A program made the translations under genes and the position numbers. The notes beneath the pieces are model-generated. The model saw only the letters and a list, made by a program, of their open reading frames with translations. It made no database searches and was not told the DNA's origin. Source: Patescibacteria group bacterium (lineage in GTDB: Bacteria; Patescibacteriota; Minisyncoccia; Phycocordibacterales; PALSA-1337). Taken from it: a stretch of 6,039 nt of DNA. Where the stretch lies: contig JAGWNR010000043.1 of the NCBI GenBank assembly GCA_028871265.1, forward strand, positions 1-6,039. Direction: 5' to 3'. Shown here in pieces: positions 1 to 4,690 of the stretch (within the stretch, counting starts at the first letter, position 1; each line of letters starts with the position of its first letter).

Positions 1-64
1 GTATGTCATTAAGGCTAAAAACTGGGTAATTCTTCAATTGTTCTCTAAACTCTAGGTATTGCAT
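1..64 (-). CDS. AbiEi-family type IV antitoxin, N-terminal fragment (partial)
   Basis: An open frame starts at ATG 64-62 and runs off the left edge of the window, giving 21 complete codons. The translation begins MQYLEFREQLKNYPVF and continues with SLNDI. This pattern, a leucine/lysine-rich helix followed by F-S-L-N-D-I, resembles from memory the start of AbiEi-type antitoxin/transcriptional regulator proteins common in Patescibacteria, where it opens a winged-helix DNA-binding domain. Family members usually repress their own operon and neutralise a nucleotidyltransferase toxin (AbiEii) encoded next to them; that partner would lie outside the window to the left. A perfect palindrome sits just upstream over a possible -10, which suits autoregulation. 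The evidence is a short N-terminus only, so the family call is tentative. Confidence 0.5.
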   Translation of the reverse strand, partial: MQYLEFREQLKNYPVFSLNDI

Positions 65-79
65 ATTTATCTCTGGAAC

Positions 80-95
80 ATGTTAATTTTAACAT
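80..95. promoter_or_regulatory. Palindromic operator candidate over the antitoxin promoter
   Basis: ATGTTAATTTTAACAT is a perfect palindrome with 7-bp arms (80-86 and 89-95) and a TT centre. It is nested inside a wider inverted pair, TATCTC (68-73) and GAGATA (102-107). On the minus strand it contains TAAAAT (91-86), a plausible -10 that would start transcription about 15 bases before the ATG at 64. A repressor bound here would block that promoter. AbiEi-type antitoxins are known to bind inverted repeats in their own promoters, so this site may be the autoregulatory operator. That link is inference. Confidence 0.45.
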
Positions 96-126
96 ATTTC
101 GGAGATATTGTAGCATATAAATGTCC

Positions 127-163
127 CTTTTTGTACAGTACAGTGTATTTAGTGGACAAAAAG
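127..163. repeat. Inverted repeat, 8-bp arms, 21-base loop
   Basis: CTTTTTGT (127-134) pairs perfectly with ACAAAAAG (156-163) across a 21-base loop. The loop holds a small palindrome, GTACAGTAC (133-141). It lies in the gene-free stretch 65-244 between the antitoxin start and the 3' end of the MBL-fold gene. It has low G+C and no typical terminator tail. Its role is unknown. Confidence 0.35.
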
Positions 164-181
164 AGATAATCAGATCAGGGC

Positions 182-230
182 AAAATTTAGTGAATGGAGC
201 CCTGTTTTTAGTGTCTATTCACTAATTTTT
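182..230. repeat. Inverted repeat downstream of the MBL-fold gene, possible terminator
   Basis: AAAATTTAGTGAAT (182-195) and ATTCACTAATTTTT (217-230) form 14-bp arms with a single mismatch and a 21-base loop. The structure begins 14 bases beyond the stop of the minus-strand MBL-fold gene, so on that strand it could form a long A+T-rich hairpin ending transcription. It lacks the G+C-rich stem of a classical rho-independent terminator. TTTAGTG also recurs directly at 148, 186 and 207. The symmetry is plainly visible; the function is a guess. Confidence 0.45.
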
Positions 231-244
231 GGATATAAACGGGC

Positions 245-877
245 TTAGAATTCCTTTGAATCACCTTCGGCCATCACTATGAATTCGATACCATGAGGTC
301 CAAGTATTTTTGCTGGTAGCACGTGGGCTGATCCAAACCTGGTACCGTCATGGACTGGAAATGCCTTTTTGGGTTTAAGTAAAAGTGCGTAATCAATAGC
401 TTCGCTTAATTTCATCCAAGGACCGGACACCGGTAGAGCTAAAACTTCTACAGACCTTTCTGGATTGGTAAAAGCATCACCCGGGTACCACAGTTTCTCA
501 TCTATGTAGTAACCAATATTCGCAGACAAAGGTACAGAGCTATGCATTTGTGCATGTTTCTCGCCAATACCTACAACTGAAATTCCACTAAGCAGAACCT
601 TATCTGCATTATTGATCTGAGTATGCTTTATGCTTTCTTTTGAGAGTAATTCACTTACCGAACTATTCGCATATACAATTGCTTGATGATTTTTCTTAAG
701 AATTACTTTGAGTGAATCCAGATGGTAGTGATCTTGATGTTCATGGGTAAAAAGGATGTAGTCGATATTCTCAAGTTTTGAATGAGCTTCAACCGTATAG
801 CTTCCTGGATCAGTAAGCACTCTTTTTCCTTTGGTTTCTATGAGAAGACAGCAATGGCCTAATTTAGTAATTTTCAT
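245..877 (-). CDS. MBL-fold metal-dependent hydrolase (UlaG-like)
   Basis: The 210-residue product belongs to the metallo-beta-lactamase superfamily, in the small cytoplasmic UlaG/L-ascorbate-6-phosphate-lactonase-like group. It starts MKITKLGHCCLLIE, the usual opening strand pair of this group. The metal-binding motif is THEHQDH (His45, His47, Asp49, His50). Further likely ligands are His108 in EKHAQMH, Asp134 in YPGDAF and His176 in PVHDG, so both metal sites look intact. The length is normal for the group. The substrate cannot be read from the sequence, and there is no signal peptide. I chose the ATG at 877 because the family's conserved first strand begins there and TAGAAT lies seven bases upstream. 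The in-frame codons up to 952 give a sequence unlike the family. AAGGAGT directly touches the ATG, too close for a normal Shine-Dalgarno, so initiation is probably leaderless. A short copy of this start appears at 5984-6007. Confidence 0.88.
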   Translation of the reverse strand: MKITKLGHCCLLIETKGKRVLTDPGSYTVEAHSKLENIDYILFTHEHQDHYHLDSLKVILKKNHQAIVYANSSVSELLSKESIKHTQINNADKVLLSGISVVGIGEKHAQMHSSVPLSANIGYYIDEKLWYPGDAFTNPERSVEVLALPVSGPWMKLSEAIDYALLLKPKKAFPVHDGTRFGSAHVLPAKILGPHGIEFIVMAEGDSKEF

Positions 878-884
878 ACTCCTT

Positions 885-890
885 ATTCTA
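885..890 (-). promoter_or_regulatory. -10 element of the MBL-fold gene (leaderless)
   Basis: TAGAAT on the minus strand is separated from the ATG at 877 by seven bases (AAGGAGT). Transcription would begin at or next to the A of the start codon. No TTGACA-like -35 is obvious. The AAGGAGT between them resembles a Shine-Dalgarno but leaves no spacing. Confidence 0.55.
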
Positions 891-1000
891 CAATTTTTAT
901 AACACACTGGCCAGCTGCTCCCTCGTCGGCCTCGTAAGCTTAAATATCCCATCCTTCAAATTCGGTATGTAATGCAGTTCTTTCGTGGTGCGAAAATACG

Positions 1001-1018
1001 TGGTGATATCTGTCACCA
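1001..1018. repeat. Hairpin TGGTGA/TCACCA
   Basis: TGGTGA (1001-1006) and TCACCA (1013-1018) form a 6-bp stem with a 6-base loop. It is the first of four hairpins spaced through 1001-1131, which may be parts of one structured RNA. Confidence 0.35.
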
Positions 1019-1034
1019 AGCGGAGCAAAATGAG

Positions 1035-1060
1035 AAACGCCGAAAGGCGTTTTTCGTTTT
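1035..1060 (+). terminator. Rho-independent terminator-like hairpin without an upstream gene
   Basis: AAACGCC (1035-1041), a GAAA tetraloop (1042-1045) and GGCGTTT (1046-1052) form a perfect 7-bp stem, followed by T-rich sequence (TTCGTTTT, 1053-1060). In the plus direction this is a textbook terminator shape. No plus-strand gene precedes it: the neighbour on the left is on the minus strand. It may serve an unseen short transcript, or be left from a lost gene. On the minus strand the same stem is followed by CTCATTTT, a weaker tail. Confidence 0.55.
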
Positions 1061-1071
1061 GGGGAGCGGAG

Positions 1072-1131
1072 TGATGTAAAGCATCATGTGCAGGACGAGA
1101 ACGGTTTGCAATATTTCGAGCAGTAGCGAAA
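1072..1131. repeat. Two small hairpins downstream of the terminator
   Basis: TGATG (1072-1076) pairs with CATCA (1082-1086) around TAAAG. TTTCG (1114-1118) pairs with CGAAA (1127-1131) around an 8-base loop. Together with the hairpins at 1001 and 1035 they make this stretch richer in local stems than other gaps in the window. Each alone could be chance. Confidence 0.3.
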
Positions 1132-1220
1132 GCTGATTTTTTACATATTCTCCCTTCACCAACGTTCCAACATACTCACAAGTCTTGAGCCCGTAAAAAG
1201 GTGAATACGATTAGTATTTC

Positions 1221-1229
1221 TGATATACT
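1221..1229 (+). promoter_or_regulatory. Extended -10 of the reductase gene (leaderless)
   Basis: TGATATACT contains a TGN extension and the -10 hexamer TATACT (1224-1229), with seven bases (TATACAC) before the ATG at 1237. The same nine-base string precedes the MFS gene on the other strand. No Shine-Dalgarno is present, so a leaderless transcript is likely. Confidence 0.6.
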
Positions 1230-1236
1230 TATACAC

Positions 1237-1791
1237 ATGAGAAAAATTATAGTACAAGAAATGATTACTGTTGATGGTTTTTTTGCTGGATTACATGGTG
1301 AAATAAATTGGCACAATGTTGATGTTGAATTTAATGAACAGGCTATTATTTTCTTAGATACTGTTGACACTCTCATCTTTGGTCATACGACATATGATCT
1401 GATGGCTAGCTATTGGCCGACTCCCGAGGGATTAAAAGATGATCCTCTCGTTGCAACTAAAATGAATGCTTTAGCAAAGATTATTTTTTCTAAGACATTA
1501 AAAAACGCAGTTTGGAGCAATTCTAAAGTATTAAATGAAATTAATCCGGAAAAAATTTTGGAGATGAAGCGAAGCAGAGGTAAAAATATTGCAATCTTTG
1601 GAAGTGGGACAATCGTCTCCGCACTGGCCGACATGGGTCTTGTTGATGAGTACCGATTGATCATAAATCCAATTATCTTAAGAGAAGGAAAAATCTTGTT
1701 TGCACATATGAAGAAAAATCAAAATCTAAAGCTTGTATCAACAAAGACGTTTAAATCAGGAAATGTATTACTCTGTTATGTGCCTGTTTAG
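1237..1791 (+). CDS. Dihydrofolate reductase-fold protein, RibD C-terminal family
   Basis: The 184-residue product matches the RibD C-terminal/DHFR-like family seen in stand-alone proteins such as YwjB and YyaP. The first strand, IVQEMITVDGFFAG (residues 5-18), is the family's typical S-L-D-G-F-I-A-G-like opening. FGHTTYDLM (48-56) corresponds to the conserved GRxTYE segment, and FGSGTIVSAL (121-130) is the dinucleotide phosphate-binding loop and helix. DEYRLIINPIILREGKILF (137-155) is the usual last core segment before the terminal strand. It is therefore probably a cytoplasmic NAD(P)H-dependent reductase, but the substrate of stand-alone members is generally unknown, and true folate or riboflavin activity should not be assumed. 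I chose ATG 1237, not an upstream GTG at 1201, because homology begins there and a -10 lies seven bases before it. The gene is visibly more A+T-rich than those to its right. Confidence 0.85.
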   Translation: MRKIIVQEMITVDGFFAGLHGEINWHNVDVEFNEQAIIFLDTVDTLIFGHTTYDLMASYWPTPEGLKDDPLVATKMNALAKIIFSKTLKNAVWSNSKVLNEINPEKILEMKRSRGKNIAIFGSGTIVSALADMGLVDEYRLIINPIILREGKILFAHMKKNQNLKLVSTKTFKSGNVLLCYVPV

Positions 1792-1849
1792 CTAAAGTTC
1801 GAAAGTCAGTCTGCCTTTTCTTATTATTGATTTAAAAAATTCTATTGAA

Positions 1850-2827
1850 GTGAAAAACAAACTCAAACTCATAGTCGCTATCGCCATCTGCGAACTTGCA
1901 GGTGTTATTGGCTCGATCTTTACCATTTCGACAATTCCGACTTGGTACGCGACACTTGCAAAACCCGCCCTCAATCCACCAACATGGGTCTTTGGACCGG
2001 TCTGGACGATACTATATCTCTTTATGGGTATTGCTGCTTTCTTGATATGGAATAGAAATAGTAATTGGAAAATAGAACACGCAGACACACGGAAAGCGCT
2101 TTGGGTGTTTCTGCTCCAACTCATCCTCAATACCGCGTGGTCAATCATCTTCTTTGGATTACACAGTCCGTTATGGGCGTTCGTTGATCTGGTAGCCATG
2201 TGGCTTGTAATCTTGTGGACAATGACCCTCTTTTACAAAATTTCAAAGCCGGCGATGTGGCTGCTATTGCCATATATCCTCTGGGTCAGTTTTGCTGGAT
2301 ATCTCAACTATTCGATTGTAATACTAAATCAGGAGAACGTTGCCGTTTCGACGTCTTCTCTGCAAACCCCAACACAAACTTCACAAAATTCATTCGATGG
2401 AAAAAATGCCACGTTCACAATTGACGGCAAACCGGTAACTCTGGTGAATGGCATATCAAAAGTGCCGGCGGCTCCGGACTCTGCATCACAAGTCACCACA
2501 CGCTATTTTGGCAACGAAGCAACCGGCGATCTCACAGGTGATGGTCTACCGGATACTGCGTTTCTGATCACCCAGGATACCGGCGGAAGCGGCCTCTTCT
2601 ATTATGCCGTTGTGGCCATACAAACAGCGCATGGCTACAAAACCACCAATGCTGTTTTTTTAGGCGACAGAATCGCTCCGCAGTCGACTTCTATAGTTAC
2701 AAAATTACAGGAGCTAGAGATAAATTATGCAGAGCGCAAGCCCGGTGAGCCGATGACCGCACAACCATCGGTTGGAACTACCACGGTACTCAAGGTCACC
2801 TCAATCGGAGTATTGGAGGCTTTATAA
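1850..2827 (+). CDS. TspO/MBR-family membrane protein fused to an extracytoplasmic Asp-loop domain
   Basis: Residues 1-160 are a complete TspO/MBR (translocator protein/peripheral benzodiazepine receptor-like) unit with five membrane helices. Conserved pieces include TWYATLAKPALNPPTWVFGP (31-50), VWTILY (51-56), LILNTAWSIIFFG (91-103) and LLLPYILWVSFAGYLNYSI (138-156). TspO proteins bind porphyrins and related ligands and act in stress responses. A Ser/Thr/Gln-rich linker (about 161-182) leads to a soluble domain (183-325) with TFTIDGKPVTLVNG, TRYFGNEATGDLTGDGLPD and GGSGLFYYAVVAI. Asp227, Asp231 and Asp235 resemble the calcium-binding loop of FG-GAP/dockerin-type repeats. Positive charges in MKNKLK and in the loops after helices 2 and 4 place the C-terminal domain outside the membrane. 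The start is GTG, with no clear Shine-Dalgarno. The usual TspO length is about 155-160 residues, so the tail is an addition. A two-helix protein follows 15 bases later. Confidence 0.85.
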   Translation: MKNKLKLIVAIAICELAGVIGSIFTISTIPTWYATLAKPALNPPTWVFGPVWTILYLFMGIAAFLIWNRNSNWKIEHADTRKALWVFLLQLILNTAWSIIFFGLHSPLWAFVDLVAMWLVILWTMTLFYKISKPAMWLLLPYILWVSFAGYLNYSIVILNQENVAVSTSSLQTPTQTSQNSFDGKNATFTIDGKPVTLVNGISKVPAAPDSASQVTTRYFGNEATGDLTGDGLPDTAFLITQDTGGSGLFYYAVVAIQTAHGYKTTNAVFLGDRIAPQSTSIVTKLQELEINYAERKPGEPMTAQPSVGTTTVLKVTSIGVLEAL

Positions 2828-2842
2828 ATAATAAATAAAAAT

Positions 2843-3043
2843 ATGCAAAAAATATCAACCAAGGTTTTCATATACGCTTCGATCGCTTTTGGTATCGTCG
2901 GTCTTTGTCTGGTTTTAGTCGGCGGACCGAATGATAACGCACTGATAAATCAAGTCTTTATGCGACTTCTTTTGGCTTGCGTTTTTATCATCTTACCCTC
3001 TTTTGCGCTCAGCGTGGCAGGTAAATATTTAAAGGATAAATAA
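2843..3043 (+). CDS. Small two-helix membrane protein, unknown function
   Basis: This 66-residue hydrophobic protein has two predicted membrane segments, roughly residues 7-27 (VFIYASIAFGIVGLCLVLVG) and 37-59 (NQVFMRLLLACVFIILPSFA and following). They are joined by a short polar loop, GGPNDNALI, and the protein ends in a basic tail, KYLKDK. The lysines at both ends suggest both termini are cytoplasmic. I do not recognise a family. It starts 15 bases after the TspO fusion on the same strand, across an A+T-rich gap with no terminator, so the two are probably cotranscribed and may act together at the membrane. That is inference from spacing. There is no Shine-Dalgarno, only an A-rich leader. Confidence 0.65.
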   Translation: MQKISTKVFIYASIAFGIVGLCLVLVGGPNDNALINQVFMRLLLACVFIILPSFALSVAGKYLKDK

Positions 3044-3055
3044 TTCCAGCCGGAC

Positions 3056-3361
3056 TCACTTTGATTTTTTAGACCGCCGACCAAGTATGAATTTTTGCGA
3101 AGGGCTGGGTACTTTATCTATCCTATGAGTACAGCCAATCCAACAACATGGCCGTCGCATGCCCTCCTTGAGCTCCGATACTACTCTGCTAACATGCTCT
3201 TTTCTTTTGTCCTCTGATTTGACAGAGATCGTCCAACAAATCCATTCATTGCGCGCTAGCGGTGTAATGTCCTGCCATTTAGCAAAGGCGTCTCTGTCAT
3301 TGATTAGAGCTTTACGCAAATCCGGAGGTAGTGTATGTGCCGTGCCATTTTTTATTACCAT
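3056..3361 (-). CDS. YdeI/OmpD-associated (OmdA) family protein
   Basis: The 101-residue product matches the OmdA domain (bacteriocin-protection YdeI or OmpD-associated family). LPPDLRKALINDRDAFAKWQ (11-30) gives the family's proline-leucine-leucine start, followed by TPLARNEWICWTISVKSEDK (33-52), then RKEHVSRVVSELKEGMRR (53-70). The consensus pattern is a small helical bundle with an R-xx-[YW]-x-W-I core and a lysine/glutamate 'AKxxETR' stretch, here SVKSEDKR. Classical YdeI proteins are about twice as long; short versions like this are, from memory, common in Patescibacteria. After the domain comes PCCWIGCTHR (71-80), a Cys-Cys-x3-Cys-x-His cluster that could bind metal, then a basic tail RRSKKSK. 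The molecular function is not established. The gene is divergent from the DUF5666 gene and converges on the small membrane protein 12 bases away. Confidence 0.75.
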   Translation of the reverse strand: MVIKNGTAHTLPPDLRKALINDRDAFAKWQDITPLARNEWICWTISVKSEDKRKEHVSRVVSELKEGMRRPCCWIGCTHRIDKVPSPSQKFILGRRSKKSK

Positions 3362-3367
3362 GCAAGC

Positions 3368-3373
3368 ATTTTA
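3368..3373 (-). promoter_or_regulatory. -10 element of the OmdA gene (leaderless)
   Basis: TAAAAT on the minus strand lies six bases (GCTTGC) before the ATG at 3361, so transcription should start at about the start codon. There is no purine-rich ribosome binding site in between. A convincing -35 is not visible. Confidence 0.5.
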
Positions 3374-3454
3374 ACATGGCAATCGGATTTTTATAAACAA
3401 GCAACTTTTTTGTCTGTTCAAACGTAATATTTAAATCAAATAATCAAAATTTAC

Positions 3455-3898
3455 ATGACCAAAAAATCAACGCAGATTACTATCGCAGTTATTATAGCTA
3501 TCGTGGCTTTTGGCGGCGGCTGGGCCTATGGCAAAAACAGTGTCGGAACCTCATCTACAGCTTCAAATACTAACGCGCAATTCAGGAATTTTAGCGGTGC
3601 AAATTCTGCTGGCACACGCACATTCGGCAGTCGGAGCGGCGCTGGAGCTGTAATTGGCACAGTTGTATCCATGGATGCTTCATCAATCAGTATCGCCCTG
3701 CCGGTTTCCACTTCTACATCTGCTACCACCGGATCACAAGTAGTGCTCTACTCACCTTCTACATCTATCACAAAAACAGTCGTCGGTTCGGCATCCGATC
3801 TGTCTGTTGGTGAATCCGTAGTAGTCCAAGGCACGCCAAATTCCGACGGCAGTTTGACCGCAAATTCAATCCAAGTCCGACCTACAGCTGGCAGATAA
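3455..3898 (+). CDS. Signal-anchored DUF5666 domain protein
   Basis: The 147-residue protein has a basic N-terminus (MTKKSTQ) and one membrane segment (about 8-26, ITIAVIIAIVAFGGGWAYG), acting as a signal anchor or uncleaved signal peptide; no lipobox cysteine is present. A low-complexity Ser/Thr/Asn/Gly/Ala linker (27-64) follows. The C-terminal part (65-143) fits DUF5666, a small OB-like beta-barrel domain: GTVVSMDASSISIALP (68-83), QVVLYSPSTSITK (95-107), DLSVGESVVVQGT (115-127) and DGSLTANSIQVRP (131-143). The domain probably faces outward on the cell surface. Proteins of this layout are frequent in Patescibacteria, but no activity is known. A weak -10 (CAAAAT or TAATCA) is seen upstream, less clear than at other starts. 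Its stop lies five bases from the stop of the convergent MFS gene. Confidence 0.75.
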   Translation: MTKKSTQITIAVIIAIVAFGGGWAYGKNSVGTSSTASNTNAQFRNFSGANSAGTRTFGSRSGAGAVIGTVVSMDASSISIALPVSTSTSATTGSQVVLYSPSTSITKTVVGSASDLSVGESVVVQGTPNSDGSLTANSIQVRPTAGR

Positions 3899-3903
3899 AT
3901 AGA

Positions 3904-4578
3904 CTACATTTTCGGGGTACCGGGCGTATGCTCCGGTATTATTGGCTGATTTGGCGTTGTCACACGTGGCAAAACCAGTCCCGGCATGACCAGGAGCACA
4001 CCGGCGCTAACAAAGGACAGAATGGACGTCAAAATGAAAACGGCATTAAAACCCAGAAGATCGGCAATCGTGCCGCCGACCAAAGCCGCCACGCCGGAGG
4101 CGATACCAATCGTCGTCGAGTCCAGCGACCAATCGAACGCATAATGGTCTCTGTCTAGATGTCTGGAAAAAAGCGCCGACCATGACGGTGTGTATAGACC
4201 ATAGGCAATCGCTTGCAAAAATACCGCGGCAAAAAGTCCCCAAGTACTGGAAATTATAGGGAAAGTCATAGCGGCAAATCCAGCCAAGGCTAAACCAAAA
4301 ACCAGCGCCTTGAAATCACCCCTTTCACCATCCAACCGGTCCAGATACAAAGCCACCGGTATTTGAAAAACCGCTTTCACTATCCAATACATGGCCGAAG
4401 CCAGACCAACAGTGAGCACAGTGGCACCGGCAACCCTACCGACAATAAACAAGGCCATGATTGGGTTGATAATGCCCCAGCCGCCCCAGAAAAAAAGGTC
4501 AGCCAAAACCAAGGCGCGGATGACTTTGTTTATCTTTAGATCTTTTAAATTAAAGTGAATGTCGACTTTAAATCGCAT
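3904..4578 (-). CDS. Half-size major facilitator superfamily protein
   Basis: The 224-residue product has about six membrane helices (near 19-40, 52-76, 90-109, 112-133, 154-172 and 177-199). ALYLDRLDGERGDF (76-89), between helices 2 and 3, corresponds to the MFS loop motif G-x-L-a-D-r-x-G. AFDWSLDSTTIGIASG (147-162) resembles the start of helix 5 in related proteins. Full MFS transporters have twelve helices in two homologous halves; this one has a single half with an intact start, stop and hydrophilic tail (VTTPNQPIIPEHTPGTPKM), so it does not look like a fresh truncation. It may act as a homodimer, as half-size carriers in other families do; that and the substrate are unknown. It is divergent from the dehydrogenase gene across a palindrome-rich control region. 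It starts at ATG 4578 with TATACT six bases upstream. Confidence 0.8.
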   Translation of the reverse strand: MRFKVDIHFNLKDLKINKVIRALVLADLFFWGGWGIINPIMALFIVGRVAGATVLTVGLASAMYWIVKAVFQIPVALYLDRLDGERGDFKALVFGLALAGFAAMTFPIISSTWGLFAAVFLQAIAYGLYTPSWSALFSRHLDRDHYAFDWSLDSTTIGIASGVAALVGGTIADLLGFNAVFILTSILSFVSAGVLLVMPGLVLPRVTTPNQPIIPEHTPGTPKM

Positions 4579-4584
4579 ATTTTT

Positions 4585-4593
4585 AGTATATCA
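4585..4593 (-). promoter_or_regulatory. Extended -10 of the MFS gene (leaderless)
   Basis: On the minus strand TGATATACT combines a TGN extension with TATACT (4590-4585), followed by six bases (AAAAAT) and the ATG at 4578. The string is identical to that before the reductase gene at 1221. With a 17-base spacer, the -35 position falls at 4608-4613, inside the first GGTCNGACC palindrome. Confidence 0.6.
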
Positions 4594-4598
4594 CATGT

Positions 4599-4667
4599 GT
4601 ACAAGGTCGGACCTCTGTAGTTAGTACAAGGTCTGACCTTGTACTATACATAGGTCAGACCTTGTAT
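4599..4667. repeat. Three tandem palindromes with core GGTCNGACC
   Basis: Three related palindromes fill the gap between the divergent MFS and dehydrogenase genes, centred at 4609, 4634 and 4657. The middle one is perfect: GTACAAGGTC (4624-4633), T, GACCTTGTAC (4635-4644), extendable to 12-bp arms (4622-4646). The first (4599-4619) has an extra C in its right arm, and the third (4646-4667) an extra T in its left arm. The central base differs in each (G, T, A) while the flanking GGTC and GACC stay constant. The outer copies overlap the expected -35 regions of the two promoters. They could be operator sites for a dimeric regulator, or a REP-like dispersed palindrome family. Confidence 0.75.
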
Positions 4668-4678
4668 TTAATTTGTTG

Positions 4679-4684
4679 TATAAT
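4679..4684 (+). promoter_or_regulatory. -10 element of the dehydrogenase gene (leaderless)
   Basis: A consensus TATAAT is followed by six bases (AAAAGC) and the ATG at 4691. No Shine-Dalgarno is present. The -35 position for a 17-base spacer is 4656-4661, within the third palindrome, and does not resemble TTGACA. Confidence 0.65.
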
Positions 4685-4690
4685 AAAAGC

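Larger units (their letters stand above)
897..1175 (-). pseudogene. Unidentified 92-codon open frame, possibly decayed coding sequence
   Basis: Reading the minus strand, a frame is free of stops for 92 codons from just after a TGA at 1178-1176 to TAA at 899-897. It lacks an ATG; the only candidate starts are a TTG and GTG about 40 codons from the end. The C-terminal stretch reads LVTDITTYFRTTKELHYIPN, then LKDGIFKLTRPTREQLASVL and a stop, which has a protein-like composition. The earlier part overlaps several hairpins and looks less natural. It ends seven bases before the -10 of the MBL-fold gene. I do not recognise a family. It could be the 3' remnant of a lost gene or a chance open frame in a structured intergenic region. 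This is also the largest gene-free stretch (878-1236). Confidence 0.25.

Noticed and set aside
878..884. AAGGAGT as a Shine-Dalgarno for the MBL-fold gene
   Set aside because: It touches the ATG with no spacing, so it cannot position a ribosome normally; more likely the first bases around a leaderless transcription start.
878..952. N-terminal extension of the MBL-fold gene to an upstream ATG at 952
   Set aside because: The extra 25 residues are basic and unlike the family, and the extension would bury the -10 TAGAAT at 885-890. The conserved first strand starts at 877.
1792..2199. Minus-strand 135-codon frame inside the TspO gene
   Set aside because: The translation has no domain resemblance, and the opposite strand encodes all conserved TspO segments.
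3159..3374. Plus-strand 71-codon frame opposite the OmdA gene
   Set aside because: Antisense to a recognisable domain, with no family resemblance of its own.
4599..4667. Short CRISPR-like array
   Set aside because: Only three palindromic units, 23-25 bases apart centre to centre, with no spacers of 25-40 bases and no cas genes. Arms differ by insertions.
4673..4690. Upstream TTG start for the dehydrogenase
   Set aside because: It lies upstream of the TATAAT promoter element, and the SDR first strand begins at the ATG at 4691.
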